The notes beneath the pieces were generated by a model that saw nothing but the letters and a program-made list of their open reading frames with translations, made no database searches and was not told where the DNA came from. Shown here piece after piece: positions 1 through 8,290 of a stretch of DNA of 57,539 bases. This DNA comes from JANMZR01 sp040385875. Its GTDB lineage: Bacteria > Bacteroidota > Bacteroidia > Cytophagales > Spirosomataceae. Every line of letters starts with the position of its first letter. Positions within the stretch are counted from its first letter, which is position 1. The position numbers were made by a program, and so were the translations under genes. The stretch is from the NCBI GenBank assembly GCA_040385875.1, contig JAZKGO010000062.1, positions 1-57,539 on the forward strand, given 5' to 3'.

Positions 1-473
1 ATACCGCTTGGTCGGCCAGCCAAACGATAGATTTTGCCCCTAAACTAAAAGAATTGGGGGTCGAATTTATTGAACAACCACTTAAAGCAAATGATTGGAA
101 TGGCATGTCGCAAGTGAAAAAATTCTCTGTTTTGCCCATTATTGCGGATGAATCTTGTATTTTGGAAGCTGATGTAGAAAAATGTGCAGAATATTTTCAT
201 GGTATTAATATCAAATTGATGAAGTGTGGGGGCTTGACACCCGCTTTGCGAATGATCGAAAAAGGCAAAAAGCTAGGGCTGAAAACCATGGTAGGCTGCA
301 TGACAGAAAGTACAATTGGCTGCTCAGCCATTGCTCATTTATTGCCATTGCTTGACTATGTGGATATGGATGGCCCATTGTTAGTGAACGATACTATTTC
401 AACTGGCATTACAATTGAATATGGAAAAGTAATTTATGCCAATGAAAATGGAACAGGCGCCCGATTAATTTAA
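1..473 (+). CDS. L-Ala-D/L-Glu (dipeptide) epimerase, 3' part
   Basis: C-terminal part of an enolase-superfamily dipeptide epimerase. These cytoplasmic Mg-dependent enzymes interconvert L-Ala-D-Glu and L-Ala-L-Glu from murein peptides so that the glutamate can be reused. The frame is open from the first bases (codons in register with position 3), so the gene begins outside the window. Visible family landmarks are a metal-ligand EQP, an ADES segment, the NIKLMKCGG strand with the catalytic lysine, and a C-terminal DMDGPLL segment. The stop at 471-473 is followed 21 bases later by the AONS-like gene, so the two are probably co-transcribed. The family call is firm; substrate specificity is inferred from the cell-wall-like neighbours and could be another dipeptide. 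Confidence 0.85.
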   Translation, partial: TAWSASQTIDFAPKLKELGVEFIEQPLKANDWNGMSQVKKFSVLPIIADESCILEADVEKCAEYFHGINIKLMKCGGLTPALRMIEKGKKLGLKTMVGCMTESTIGCSAIAHLLPLLDYVDMDGPLLVNDTISTGITIEYGKVIYANENGTGARLI

Positions 474-494
474 CTAAAACAATAACTAAACAAA

Positions 495-1556
495 TTGTTC
501 CCTATCCAAAAAATACCAAGTCGAACGGTTTTAACCCATCAAGGAGAATACCTTTGGTTTGGAGGTACCTCCTACTTAGGAATACCTTACAATGCTAATT
601 TTCAGCAACTTATAAAAGTCGGATTAGAACAATATGGATCCAATTGGGGCAGTTCACGAAACAATACCCTGCAATTAGAAATCTATAATGCGGTGGAAAA
701 TTTTCTATCCGAATTTGTAAAAGCACCCAGTGCCGTTACCGTATCCTCTGGTATGTTAGCTGGGCAAATGGTGATTAATTTTCTTCAAAATCAGTATCCA
801 AAAGGACTATTTATACACGCCCCGAAAGTTCATCCAGCCTTATGGACAGCCGATTATCAGGCCAATGGGAGTAGTTTTAAAGATTTTATTAATACGATCA
901 ACGATCAGATTAGTCAAACAAAAGCGGAGGTGGTTACAATCTTAGCAGATTCTGTTTCCTCGCCTCATTTTGAAAATTATAATTTTGATTGGGTGCAAAA
1001 TTTAACAGCTAACAGAATAATCAATCTTGTAATCGATGATTCGCATTCTTTGGGAGTTATGAACGAAAACGGTAAAGGGGTTTATTCTTCAGTTTCACAC
1101 AATGCAAACGTAAATATAATTGTTGTAGCTTCACTCAATAAGGCTTTAGGAGTGCCAGGAGGGGTTATTTTTGGTGATTCACAACTAATCAAATCCATCA
1201 AACAGTCTGCTTTTTTCTCGGCTTGCTCGCCAATTGCACCTGCTTATACCTATGCCTGTGCATCGGCTGCTAACATTTATCAATCAGCTCTGCAGGTTTT
1301 AAGAAAGAACATTGCCTATTTTAACAAAAATTTGAATGCGATTATCGGACTTGGCAATCTGAAGGGCCATCCTGCCTATTGCTTTGATAGTGAAGGCTTG
1401 CCTGCTTATCTGCTTTCGAAAAACATTTTAGTACCAAGCTTTGGCTACCCAAATCCTACTGACAAGGCTGTTACAAGATTGGTTATTAGCAGTTTACATA
1501 ATTTTAACGATTTAGATTTATTAATTGATTCGTTGAACAAATTTCACCACAAATGA
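495..1556 (+). CDS. PLP-dependent aminotransferase class I/II, AONS/KBL-like
   Basis: Fold-type I PLP enzyme of the alpha-oxoamine synthase family (8-amino-7-oxononanoate synthase, 2-amino-3-ketobutyrate CoA ligase). The AONS-like landmarks are a DDSHSLG segment (PLP ring Asp) and the Schiff-base lysine in SLNKALGVPGG. The start is TTG at 495: an in-frame stop lies four codons upstream and no other start fits. The product has 353 residues, somewhat shorter than typical AONS proteins, mainly at the N-terminus. Its stop overlaps the ATG of the next gene (ATGA, 1553-1556), which indicates translational coupling with the serine hydrolase. No biotin genes are nearby, so I infer a condensation or transfer role linked to the epimerase operon rather than biotin synthesis. 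The true substrate is unknown. Confidence 0.75.
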   Translation: MFPIQKIPSRTVLTHQGEYLWFGGTSYLGIPYNANFQQLIKVGLEQYGSNWGSSRNNTLQLEIYNAVENFLSEFVKAPSAVTVSSGMLAGQMVINFLQNQYPKGLFIHAPKVHPALWTADYQANGSSFKDFINTINDQISQTKAEVVTILADSVSSPHFENYNFDWVQNLTANRIINLVIDDSHSLGVMNENGKGVYSSVSHNANVNIIVVASLNKALGVPGGVIFGDSQLIKSIKQSAFFSACSPIAPAYTYACASAANIYQSALQVLRKNIAYFNKNLNAIIGLGNLKGHPAYCFDSEGLPAYLLSKNILVPSFGYPNPTDKAVTRLVISSLHNFNDLDLLIDSLNKFHHK

Positions 1557-2639
1557 AAAATATCTTACTACTTTTTATGCTTAATTTCATTTCATTTTTA
1601 GGAAATACTCAAGACAATTTTCTGGAAAAATTGATGGAAACGCAACCTCAGCATTTTGAAAATATCCTTAAAAACAAAGGGAAATATGAAGTTCAGATTT
1701 TTTTTACTCAAATAAATAGGAATCATAAAAACAAGCCCAGTTTTAAAACATATTCCTATCAAGCGGATGCCAATCACTATTTCTACCCCGCTAGTACGGT
1801 GAAATTGCCCGCTTGTTTATTGGCACTTGAAAAAATTAATAAGCTCAATATCAAAGGCTTATCAAAAGAGTCAGCCATGATTACCAAAACTGATTTTGAA
1901 AAACAAACTTCGGTTTCGACTGACAGTACTTCTCAAAACGGGCTTCCTTCCATTGCCCATTATATCAAAAAAATATTGATGGTGAGTGATAATGATGCTT
2001 TTAATCGACTTTATGAATTCATTGGTCAGAAAGATTTCAATGAAAGTCTTTGGAAAAAAGGTTATACCAATACAAGAATAATGCACCGACTTCAAATCGC
2101 CCTGAGTGTTGAGCAAAACAAACATACCAATCCAATTGAATTTTATAATGGAAACGCTTTGCTTTATTCGCAAAAAGGCCAATACAATGAACTCAATTTC
2201 TTCCCAAAAGAACCAATTAAAAAAGGAATTGGGTACTTTGGACCAGATGAAAAATTAGTCAATGAACCATTTGATTTCATACTGAAAAATAAATTTGCCT
2301 TAATCGATCAACATACTCTCCTAAAATCTTTGATATTTCCTGAATNNNNNNNNNNNNNNNNNNNNNNNNNNNNNNNNNNNNNNNNNNNNNNNNNNNNNNN
2401 NNNNNNNNNNNNNNNNNNNNNNNNNNNNNNNNNNNNNNNNNNNNNTTGAATTTTTCGTTTCAGCAGTAATCTACTGCAATGAGGATCAAATTTTCAACGA
2501 CGATAAATATGATTATGATCAAATAGGGTTTCCATTTATGAAAAATTTGGGTCAATTATTGTATGATTATGAATCAAAAAGAACAAAAAAATACCTACCG
2601 AATTTAAGCAAAATGAGGTTCGAATATACAACTGAATAA
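1553..2639 (+). CDS. class A beta-lactamase-like serine hydrolase (gap inside)
   Basis: Exported serine hydrolase of the beta-lactamase/transpeptidase fold (Beta-lactamase2 type). Residues 1-20 form a signal peptide. The SxxK nucleophile motif is in PASTVKLP and an SDN motif in MVSDNDAFN. The segment where the KTG motif is expected falls in the 100-N gap at 2346-2445. Translation resumes after the gap in the frame beginning at 2448 and ends at TAA 2637-2639; the frames agree if the true gap is a multiple of three. The gene overlaps the PLP enzyme by four bases. The combination with a murein-peptide epimerase suggests periplasmic peptidoglycan or peptide processing, but a true beta-lactamase cannot be excluded without the KTG region. 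Confidence 0.8.
2346..2445. other. assembly gap (100 N) in the class A serine hydrolase
   Basis: Exactly 100 N. It removes the part of the hydrolase that should contain the KTG box. The placeholder length is not a measured distance. Confidence 0.95.
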
Positions 2640-2689
2640 TTTTATTCTTAATTTTAATTTGCTTAAATCTCTACTGAAAAAATTACATT

Positions 2690-3052
2690 ATGGAAAAAGC
2701 CTCTACCATCGACGAATATATTTCAGGATTCCCCATTGAAACCCAAAAAGTTTTGGAATTGGTGCGAAGTACTATCAAAGCAGTAGTTCCGGATGCAGTA
2801 GAATCAATTAGTTATGCGATTCCCACTTTCAAATTGAATGGGGTTTATTTAGTGTATTTTGCAGGCTTCAAAAATCATATTGGCTTTTATCCAGCGCCCA
2901 TTGGGATGGAAACTTTTAAAGAAGAGTTTTCGAAATATAAAACGGGTAAAGGCTCTGTTCAGTTTCCGTTGGATAAGCCTATGCCATTGGATTTGATTAC
3001 CAGAATTGTACAATTTAGAATGGAATCCAATTCAAAAAAAGCAAAAAAATAG
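2690..3052 (+). CDS. DUF1801 (YdhG-like) protein
   Basis: Small 120-residue cytoplasmic protein matching the DUF1801 family. An N-terminal TIDEYISGFP-type segment leads into helices with VRSTIKAVVPDAVESISYAIPTF, then a strand region (YFAGFKNHIGFYP) and a Lys-rich tail. A B. subtilis relative (YdhG/Fra) is reported as a frataxin-like iron chaperone; whether this protein binds iron cannot be read from sequence. It has ATG at 2690, is preceded by an AT-rich 50-base spacer, and stands alone between the hydrolase operon and the convergent birA. Function remains open. Confidence 0.7.
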   Translation: MEKASTIDEYISGFPIETQKVLELVRSTIKAVVPDAVESISYAIPTFKLNGVYLVYFAGFKNHIGFYPAPIGMETFKEEFSKYKTGKGSVQFPLDKPMPLDLITRIVQFRMESNSKKAKK

Positions 3053-3063
3053 TTTAATTCAGT

Positions 3064-3828
3064 TCAAATAATAAACTCAACCTCCTTAAAATCAAATAGT
3101 TCTTCACTCGTTTCTGTCTCCATTTTGAGTCTTCCAATATTATCAACGCCTATAATTTTTCCACTAAACTCTTGGTCATTTTTTCGATAATAATGCCATT
3201 GATTTATTCTGAACAACTTTTCTAAAAATTCTAGCCTTACTGCATCAATCTCTCCAGATTTTAACTTCAAATAATATTTTTCAATGCCTTCAAAAATCAG
3301 AGACATAATTTCGCCAATTTCAAGGTCAATTGTTGCACCTAATATTTTTTTAATAGAAGTGGCATGACTTATTTCAAATTGTATTTGATTGATATTCAAA
3401 CCAATACCAATAATAGAGGTATTCAAATTGGAGCCAAAAATTGTATTTTCAATTAAAATACCTCCCAATTTTGAGTTATCAAAGTACAAATCATTGGGCC
3501 ATTTAATTTTCAAATCTTCGTTCAAATATTTTGAAATAGCTTCATAAATCCCTAAAGAAATCGCCATATTTAGTTGAAATTGATCAGAGGCTTTCAGAAA
3601 GTTGGGCTTTAAAAAAATGGACATTGTAATATTTTTGCCGATTTCCGATTCCCATTTATTACCCCTCTGACCTTTGCCCTCAAATTGATGGGGGGTATAA
3701 ACTGCAAACCCTTCGGAAACACTTTCATTTTCAACATAATTGGCGCACCATACATTTGTAGAGTGACAAGATGGCAGGTATTTTATTGTTTTACCTACAA
3801 TTAAGGTTTTGGGCTGAATATTGTACAA
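3064..3828 (-). CDS. birA: biotin--[acetyl-CoA-carboxylase] ligase
   Basis: Biotin protein ligase: makes biotinyl-5'-AMP and transfers biotin to the BCCP lysine of acetyl-CoA carboxylase. The biotin/ATP loop appears as EGKGQRGNKW (the GRGRxGR equivalent), followed by the core KWPNDLY and KLGGILIE. At 254 residues it lacks the N-terminal winged helix of E. coli BirA, so it is a monofunctional enzyme without repressor activity. The start is TTG at 3828; an in-frame TAA lies seven codons upstream with no ATG between. It is divergent from rsfS, with both promoters in the 171-base AT-rich spacer. Confidence 0.9.
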   Translation of the reverse strand: MYNIQPKTLIVGKTIKYLPSCHSTNVWCANYVENESVSEGFAVYTPHQFEGKGQRGNKWESEIGKNITMSIFLKPNFLKASDQFQLNMAISLGIYEAISKYLNEDLKIKWPNDLYFDNSKLGGILIENTIFGSNLNTSIIGIGLNINQIQFEISHATSIKKILGATIDLEIGEIMSLIFEGIEKYYLKLKSGEIDAVRLEFLEKLFRINQWHYYRKNDQEFSGKIIGVDNIGRLKMETETSEELFDFKEVEFII

Positions 3829-3999
3829 TTTTCTTTCGTAACTTTGTTAATTATTAAATTTAGTTTTTAAATCATACTTTTCCAACAGTAAAGAAGCTGA
3901 TTATTTAATAATAAAATAAAATTATCTAGAAAAATATCGATTGAAATCCGCAAGATTTTAATCTAGCTATCAAATTAAATTGTTCCTCAGATAGGGATT

Positions 4000-4383
4000 A
4001 TGGCCAAAAAAGAAAAAAAATCAACTGATATTACCTCCTCAACATCACTTAGTAATATTATAGTAAAAGGAATGCAAGAAAAAAAGGGATCTGACATAGT
4101 GGTGATGGATCTAAGAAAAGTAAAAAATGCGTTTACCGATTATTTTGTGATATGCTCAGGTACTTCAGACACTCAAATTGATGCCATTGGCGATTCGATA
4201 GACTTTGAAGTACACAAAACCTTAAATCAAAACCCCTATCACAAAGAAGGCAAAGAAAATAAAGAATGGATTTTGCTTGATTATATTGATGTAGTTGCCC
4301 ATGTTTTCAAAAAAGAGAAAAGAGATTTTTTCAGATTGGAAGAACTTTGGGGCGATGCCGAAATTACGTATTTACCAAATTAA
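4000..4383 (+). CDS. rsfS: ribosome silencing factor RsfS (Iojap)
   Basis: 127 residues, DUF143/Iojap family. RsfS binds ribosomal protein uL14 on the 50S subunit and blocks subunit joining when nutrients are scarce. Characteristic segments are DLRKVKNAFTDYFVICSGTS, the HKEGKENKEWILLDYIDVVAHVF core and the FRLEELWGDAE end. There is a short Lys/Ser/Thr-rich N-terminal extension of about 15 residues. The order birA (divergent), rsfS, ftsH is common in Bacteroidota. The spacing to ftsH is 139 bases and contains a large inverted repeat, so ftsH may have its own leader. Confidence 0.92.
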   Translation: MAKKEKKSTDITSSTSLSNIIVKGMQEKKGSDIVVMDLRKVKNAFTDYFVICSGTSDTQIDAIGDSIDFEVHKTLNQNPYHKEGKENKEWILLDYIDVVAHVFKKEKRDFFRLEELWGDAEITYLPN

Positions 4384-4428
4384 TTGCCATTTATCATTAA
4401 AAAATAGCCATTTACAATAAGACAAAAA

Positions 4429-4486
4429 TTCATCTGAACAATTAAAAAAAATAATGCGTTTAAAACCTATTGCGCATTCAGATGAA
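4429..4486 (+). promoter_or_regulatory. structured leader upstream of ftsH
   Basis: Inverted repeat with perfect 10-base outer arms TTCATCTGAA (4429-4438) and TTCAGATGAA (4477-4486), and an inner ATGCG (4454-4458) / CGCAT (4473-4477) stem. The inner 3' arm shares base 4477 with the outer arm. It ends 36 bases before the ftsH ATG. There is no T-run after it, so it does not look like an intrinsic terminator; it could be a 5'-UTR structure or a protein site. Confidence 0.45.
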
Positions 4487-4522
4487 ATTAAACTAAATAA
4501 TAAGATTTTTTAAATAATAAAA

Positions 4523-6427
4523 ATGTCAAACGATTCAAATAACAGTCCTAAAACGCCAAAATTACCCAAAATGCCCAAAAAACCAGCAAGCATTCAGGGT
4601 TGGTTAATTGCGGCCCTAGTAATTGCGGTATTAAGCCTCACCCTTTTTAACAACAATCGTACTTTAAAAAATATCAATCAAAAAGAGTTTTTTGATTTAT
4701 TAAAGAAGCATGAGATTCAGGAAGTTGCCATTATTTCTGATGATATGGGTGAAGTGACACTCACTCCAGAGGCAGTAAAAAAATACAATGTTCAAACCAC
4801 CACAGAGCCTGGCTTAACAGGCCAAACTACTACCAATACTGGTCCACATTATATGGTCGAGTTTGTGACTTCCGATTCCTTTATGGAAGAAATAAAAGAA
4901 CAACAAAAGCAATTCCCAGATACCGAAAGAATTTATCCCAAAAAAGAATCACCAAATGGTATACTTTCATTTTTGATGAATTATGGAGTAATTATATTTT
5001 TTATCGTTTTCATGTATATCATGTTCAGCCGAATGGGTGGAGCAGGTGGTCCTGGTGGTCAATTATTCAATATTGGAAGGTCAAGAGCCACTCTTTTTGA
5101 TGGAGAGGCTAAAGTTAAAATCACATTTAACGATGTCGCAGGTTTGGACGAAGCCAAAGAGGAAATTCAAGAAATTGTAGAGTTTTTGAAACAACCGAAA
5201 AAATTTACCGATTTGGGAGGTAAAATTCCAAAGGGAGCTTTATTAGTTGGTCCTCCAGGAACAGGTAAAACGTTATTAGCCAAGGCTGTAGCCGGTGAAG
5301 CAGGTGTACCATTCTTCTCNNNNNNNNNNNNNNNNNNNNNNNNNNNNNNNNNNNNNNNNNNNNNNNNNNNNNNNNNNNNNNNNNNNNNNNNNNNNNNNNN
5401 NNNNNNNNNNNNNNNNNNNTTAGCAGCTACCAACCGCCCTGATGTACTGGATTCGGCACTTTTGCGTCCAGGTCGTTTTGATAGAATGATTTCAATCGAC
5501 AAGCCAGATATCGTCGGTCGTGAGGCAATATTCAAAGTGCATTTAAAACCTTTGAAACTTTCAGCTGATGTGGATCCTAAAGAATTGGCAAGTCAAACCC
5601 CTGGTTTCTCAGGTGCTGATATTGCCAATGTATGTAACGAAGCTGCTTTGATAGCCGCACGTAGAAACAAAACTGCAGTGGATATGCTTGATTTTCAGGA
5701 AGCTATGGATCGGGTAATTGGTGGTTTGGAAAAGAAAACTAAAATTATTTCACCAGATGAAAAGAAAATAGTAGCCTATCACGAAGCAGGTCATGCCGTT
5801 GCTGGTTGGTTTTTGGAACACGCTAATCCATTGGTAAAAGTATCAATTGTTCCGAGAGGGGTTGCTGCCTTGGGTTATGCACAGTATTTGCCTAAAGAGC
5901 AATTTTTATACAGAACTGAACAGCTTTTGGATGAGATGTGTCTGACATTAGGAGGTCGTGCTGCAGAAGAAATTGTATTTGGCAAAATCACAACTGGGGC
6001 ACTTTCCGATTTGGAACGCATCACAAAATCGGCTTATGGCATGGTTACGATTTATGGCATGAGTGAGAAATTAGGAAATATCTCTTATTACGACTCCAAA
6101 CAAGCTGATATGACTTTTAATAAGCCTTATTCAGAGGAAACTGCCAGAGAAATAGATCAAGAAGTAAGGAAAATAATTGAGGATGCCTACCAAAGAACGC
6201 TCGAATTGTTGAGAGGTAAAAGAGATGAATTGGAAATAATTGCTCAGGAATTATTGACTAAAGAAGTACTTTTTCAAAACGATTTAGAAAGATTAATTGG
6301 CAAAAGACCATTCACAGAAGATACTACTTACAAAGCTTTTATGAATAAACCTGAAGTGGTTAAACCTCAGGAAATTATTCCTGAGCCTGAATCAGCTGAG
6401 GTAGTAAATGAAAGTCCAGAGGTATAA
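4523..6427 (+). CDS. ftsH: ATP-dependent zinc metalloprotease FtsH (gap inside)
   Basis: Membrane-anchored AAA+ protease that degrades damaged or regulatory membrane and cytosolic proteins. Order: a Pro/Lys-rich cytoplasmic start, TM1 (WLIAALVIAVLSLTLF, about residues 27-42), a periplasmic FtsH_ext domain, TM2 (about 153-168), and an AAA module with Walker A GPPGTGKT and the second region of homology ATNRPDVLDSALLRPGRFDR. The zinc HEAGH follows near residue 420 of the gapped translation, then an acidic C-tail. The gap 5320-5419 removes Walker B. E. coli FtsH has about 79 residues there against 33 represented by N, so the real gap is near 240 bases and the protein about 680 residues. The frame is preserved across the gap. 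Confidence 0.95.
   Translation: MSNDSNNSPKTPKLPKMPKKPASIQGWLIAALVIAVLSLTLFNNNRTLKNINQKEFFDLLKKHEIQEVAIISDDMGEVTLTPEAVKKYNVQTTTEPGLTGQTTTNTGPHYMVEFVTSDSFMEEIKEQQKQFPDTERIYPKKESPNGILSFLMNYGVIIFFIVFMYIMFSRMGGAGGPGGQLFNIGRSRATLFDGEAKVKITFNDVAGLDEAKEEIQEIVEFLKQPKKFTDLGGKIPKGALLVGPPGTGKTLLAKAVAGEAGVPFFXXXXXXXXXXXXXXXXXXXXXXXXXXXXXXXXXXLAATNRPDVLDSALLRPGRFDRMISIDKPDIVGREAIFKVHLKPLKLSADVDPKELASQTPGFSGADIANVCNEAALIAARRNKTAVDMLDFQEAMDRVIGGLEKKTKIISPDEKKIVAYHEAGHAVAGWFLEHANPLVKVSIVPRGVAALGYAQYLPKEQFLYRTEQLLDEMCLTLGGRAAEEIVFGKITTGALSDLERITKSAYGMVTIYGMSEKLGNISYYDSKQADMTFNKPYSEETAREIDQEVRKIIEDAYQRTLELLRGKRDELEIIAQELLTKEVLFQNDLERLIGKRPFTEDTTYKAFMNKPEVVKPQEIIPEPESAEVVNESPEV
5320..5419. other. assembly gap (100 N) in ftsH
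   Basis: Exactly 100 N between GVPFFS and AATNRPD of FtsH. Homology predicts roughly 240 missing bases, so the length is a placeholder. Confidence 0.95.
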
Positions 6428-6449
6428 AATCTATTTAAAAATTATTTTA

Positions 6450-6477
6450 AAAAAGCTCCTATTTTGGAGCTTTTTTT
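6450..6477 (+). terminator. rho-independent terminator after ftsH
   Basis: Stem AAAAAGCTCC (6450-6459) / GGAGCTTTTT (6466-6475), loop TATTTT, ending in seven T. It starts 22 bases after the ftsH stop. Confidence 0.85.
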
Positions 6478-6595
6478 GTGCTTTAGTATTTTAAATTTTT
6501 TTGAAAGTAAAAGCCTACAAAAAGTATTGGTTAATTGTTTAATTTTGCCTTCATTGCATAAATCGAATATATATTTGGATAATATTTTTCAATCA

Positions 6596-6695
6596 NNNNN
6601 NNNNNNNNNNNNNNNNNNNNNNNNNNNNNNNNNNNNNNNNNNNNNNNNNNNNNNNNNNNNNNNNNNNNNNNNNNNNNNNNNNNNNNNNNNNNNNN
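6596..6695. other. assembly gap (100 N) hiding the 5' end of the dioxygenase gene
   Basis: Exactly 100 N. The gene downstream is open to its edge and no start lies upstream of it. PhyH proteins usually have 100 or more residues before the HxD motif, so more than 100 bases are probably missing. Confidence 0.9.
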
Positions 6696-7178
6696 GCGCT
6701 TTTTAAGGAAGGTGGTGGTGGGATTACCCCATGGCATGCCGACCAATATTACTGGCCACTTTCGACTGACAAAACCGTTACCGCTTGGATTCCACTTCAA
6801 GAAATACCTCTTGAAATGGGGCCACTAGAATTTAGTGCGGGAAGCCATGCTATAGTGGAAGGCAGAGAATTGGCTATTGGTGATGAAAGTGAAACGATAA
6901 TTCAACAAAAACTAAGAGTCACTGATTTTAAGCATGTAATTGAACCCTTTGACTTAGGAGAAGTAAGCTTCCACTCTGGTTGGGTTTTTCATCGGGCTGG
7001 TGCCAATCAAACTGATAAAATGAGAAAAGTGATGACCGTGATTTTCATGGATAAAGACATGATTTTGAAAGCACCAGAAAACGAAAACCAGCAAAAAGAC
7101 TGGGAGGTTTGGTGCCCTGGAGCCAAAATTGGCGAAGTAATCAATACAGAAATTAATCCCATCACTTACCAAAAATGA
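6696..7178 (+). CDS. phytanoyl-CoA dioxygenase (PhyH) family protein, 5' truncated by gap
   Basis: Non-heme Fe(II)/2-oxoglutarate oxygenase of the PhyH family. The frame is open from the first base after the gap. The facial triad is visible: H and D in TPWHADQYYWP and the distal His in FHRAGANQT (HSGWVFHRAG). The conserved GPLEFSAGSH segment lies between them. About 160 residues are present of an expected 250-300. The stop overlaps the ATG of the alcohol dehydrogenase by four bases (ATGA, 7175-7178), so the two proteins are probably made together. The substrate is unknown; PhyH enzymes hydroxylate or demethylate diverse small molecules, and the neighbours suggest a step that yields an alcohol or formaldehyde. 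Confidence 0.85.
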   Translation, partial: ALFKEGGGGITPWHADQYYWPLSTDKTVTAWIPLQEIPLEMGPLEFSAGSHAIVEGRELAIGDESETIIQQKLRVTDFKHVIEPFDLGEVSFHSGWVFHRAGANQTDKMRKVMTVIFMDKDMILKAPENENQQKDWEVWCPGAKIGEVINTEINPITYQK

Positions 7179-8281
7179 TTTCTTGCAAAGCGGCTATAGC
7201 CGATGGTTTTGGAAATTTTTCCATAGAAACAATTCAGGTGTCTGAGCCTACAAACGATGAGATTTTGGTGCAAATAAAGGCCGCAGGCATTTGCCATACC
7301 GATTGGGATTCAAAAAATTGGGGAAAACACTTAATTATGGGTCATGAGGGTGCAGGCGTAATTGTAGCTATTGGCGAAAAAGTAAAATCATTCAATATTG
7401 GGGACAAAGTAATGCTCAATTGGGCGATTCCCTGTTATGATTGCTTTCAGTGCAATATCGGTAATGAACATATATGCGAGCGAAATTCAGCAGTAACTGC
7501 GGGGAATAAACTGGCAGGTGGCCATGCCAGAATCGAAACTTCCACTTTAAATGGCGTTCCAATAGAAAGGTCATTTAGTTTGGGCACCATAGCAGAATAT
7601 GCGGTGGTGAGAGAAGCCGCATGTGTGAAAATCCATGTAGAAATGCCCTTTGCTTCGGCTGCTATTGTGGGCTGTGGAGTGATGACGGGCTATGGATCAG
7701 TGGTGAATGCTGCTAAAGTAGTAGCTGGTTCATCAGTGGTGGTTTTGGGTACAGGAGGTGTTGGATTGAATGTAATTCAAGGAGCTAGAATTGCGAGCGC
7801 TGCAAAAATTATAGCCATAGATATCAACCCACTTAGGCTTGAAATGGCCAAAGAATACGGTGCTACTGACATTATTTTAGCTGAGATGAAAGATACTGGA
7901 TTATTAAATGCTGCCAAAATAGTGAAAACAATGACTGACGGCCGAGGGGCGGACTATGCTTTTGAATGTACCGCCATTCCCGAGCTTGGTGCTGCTCCGT
8001 TGGCTATGATTCGCAATGCTGGAATGGCCATACAAGTGAGTGGAATTGAGCAAGAAATTACCATTGACATGAATCTTTTCGAATGGGATAAAATTTATAT
8101 CAACCCTTTATATGGCAAAAGCAGGCCACAAATTGATTTTCCCATTTTACAAAATTTATATGCAAGTGGAGATTTAATTTTGGATAAAATGGTTACTCAA
8201 ACTTATTGCCTTGAAGATTTGTCAAAAGCTTTTGATGACATGCATACCGGTATAAATGCCAAAGGAGTAATTGTATTTTAA
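7175..8281 (+). CDS. zinc-dependent alcohol dehydrogenase, class III-like
   Basis: 368-residue medium-chain dehydrogenase/reductase. Catalytic-zinc ligands are in ICHTDW (Cys) and GHEGAG (His-Glu). The structural zinc loop has four Cys (CYDCFQCNIGNEHIC). The NAD site is the Rossmann GTGGVG with an acidic strand end (AIDIN), suggesting NAD(H). The long segment with a second GCGVMTGYG motif resembles class III/formaldehyde dehydrogenases that act on S-hydroxymethyl thiols, but a general alcohol substrate is equally possible. It is translationally coupled to the dioxygenase gene and followed after nine bases by an EstD-like esterase, the pairing seen in formaldehyde detoxification operons. Confidence 0.85.
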   Translation: MISCKAAIADGFGNFSIETIQVSEPTNDEILVQIKAAGICHTDWDSKNWGKHLIMGHEGAGVIVAIGEKVKSFNIGDKVMLNWAIPCYDCFQCNIGNEHICERNSAVTAGNKLAGGHARIETSTLNGVPIERSFSLGTIAEYAVVREAACVKIHVEMPFASAAIVGCGVMTGYGSVVNAAKVVAGSSVVVLGTGGVGLNVIQGARIASAAKIIAIDINPLRLEMAKEYGATDIILAEMKDTGLLNAAKIVKTMTDGRGADYAFECTAIPELGAAPLAMIRNAGMAIQVSGIEQEITIDMNLFEWDKIYINPLYGKSRPQIDFPILQNLYASGDLILDKMVTQTYCLEDLSKAFDDMHTGINAKGVIVF

Positions 8282-8290
8282 AGAGATAAA

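Noticed and set aside
6531..6800. Minus-strand frame over the 6596 gap
   Set aside because: It mirrors the PhyH coding frame, which has the conserved iron ligands, so the minus frame is a shadow.
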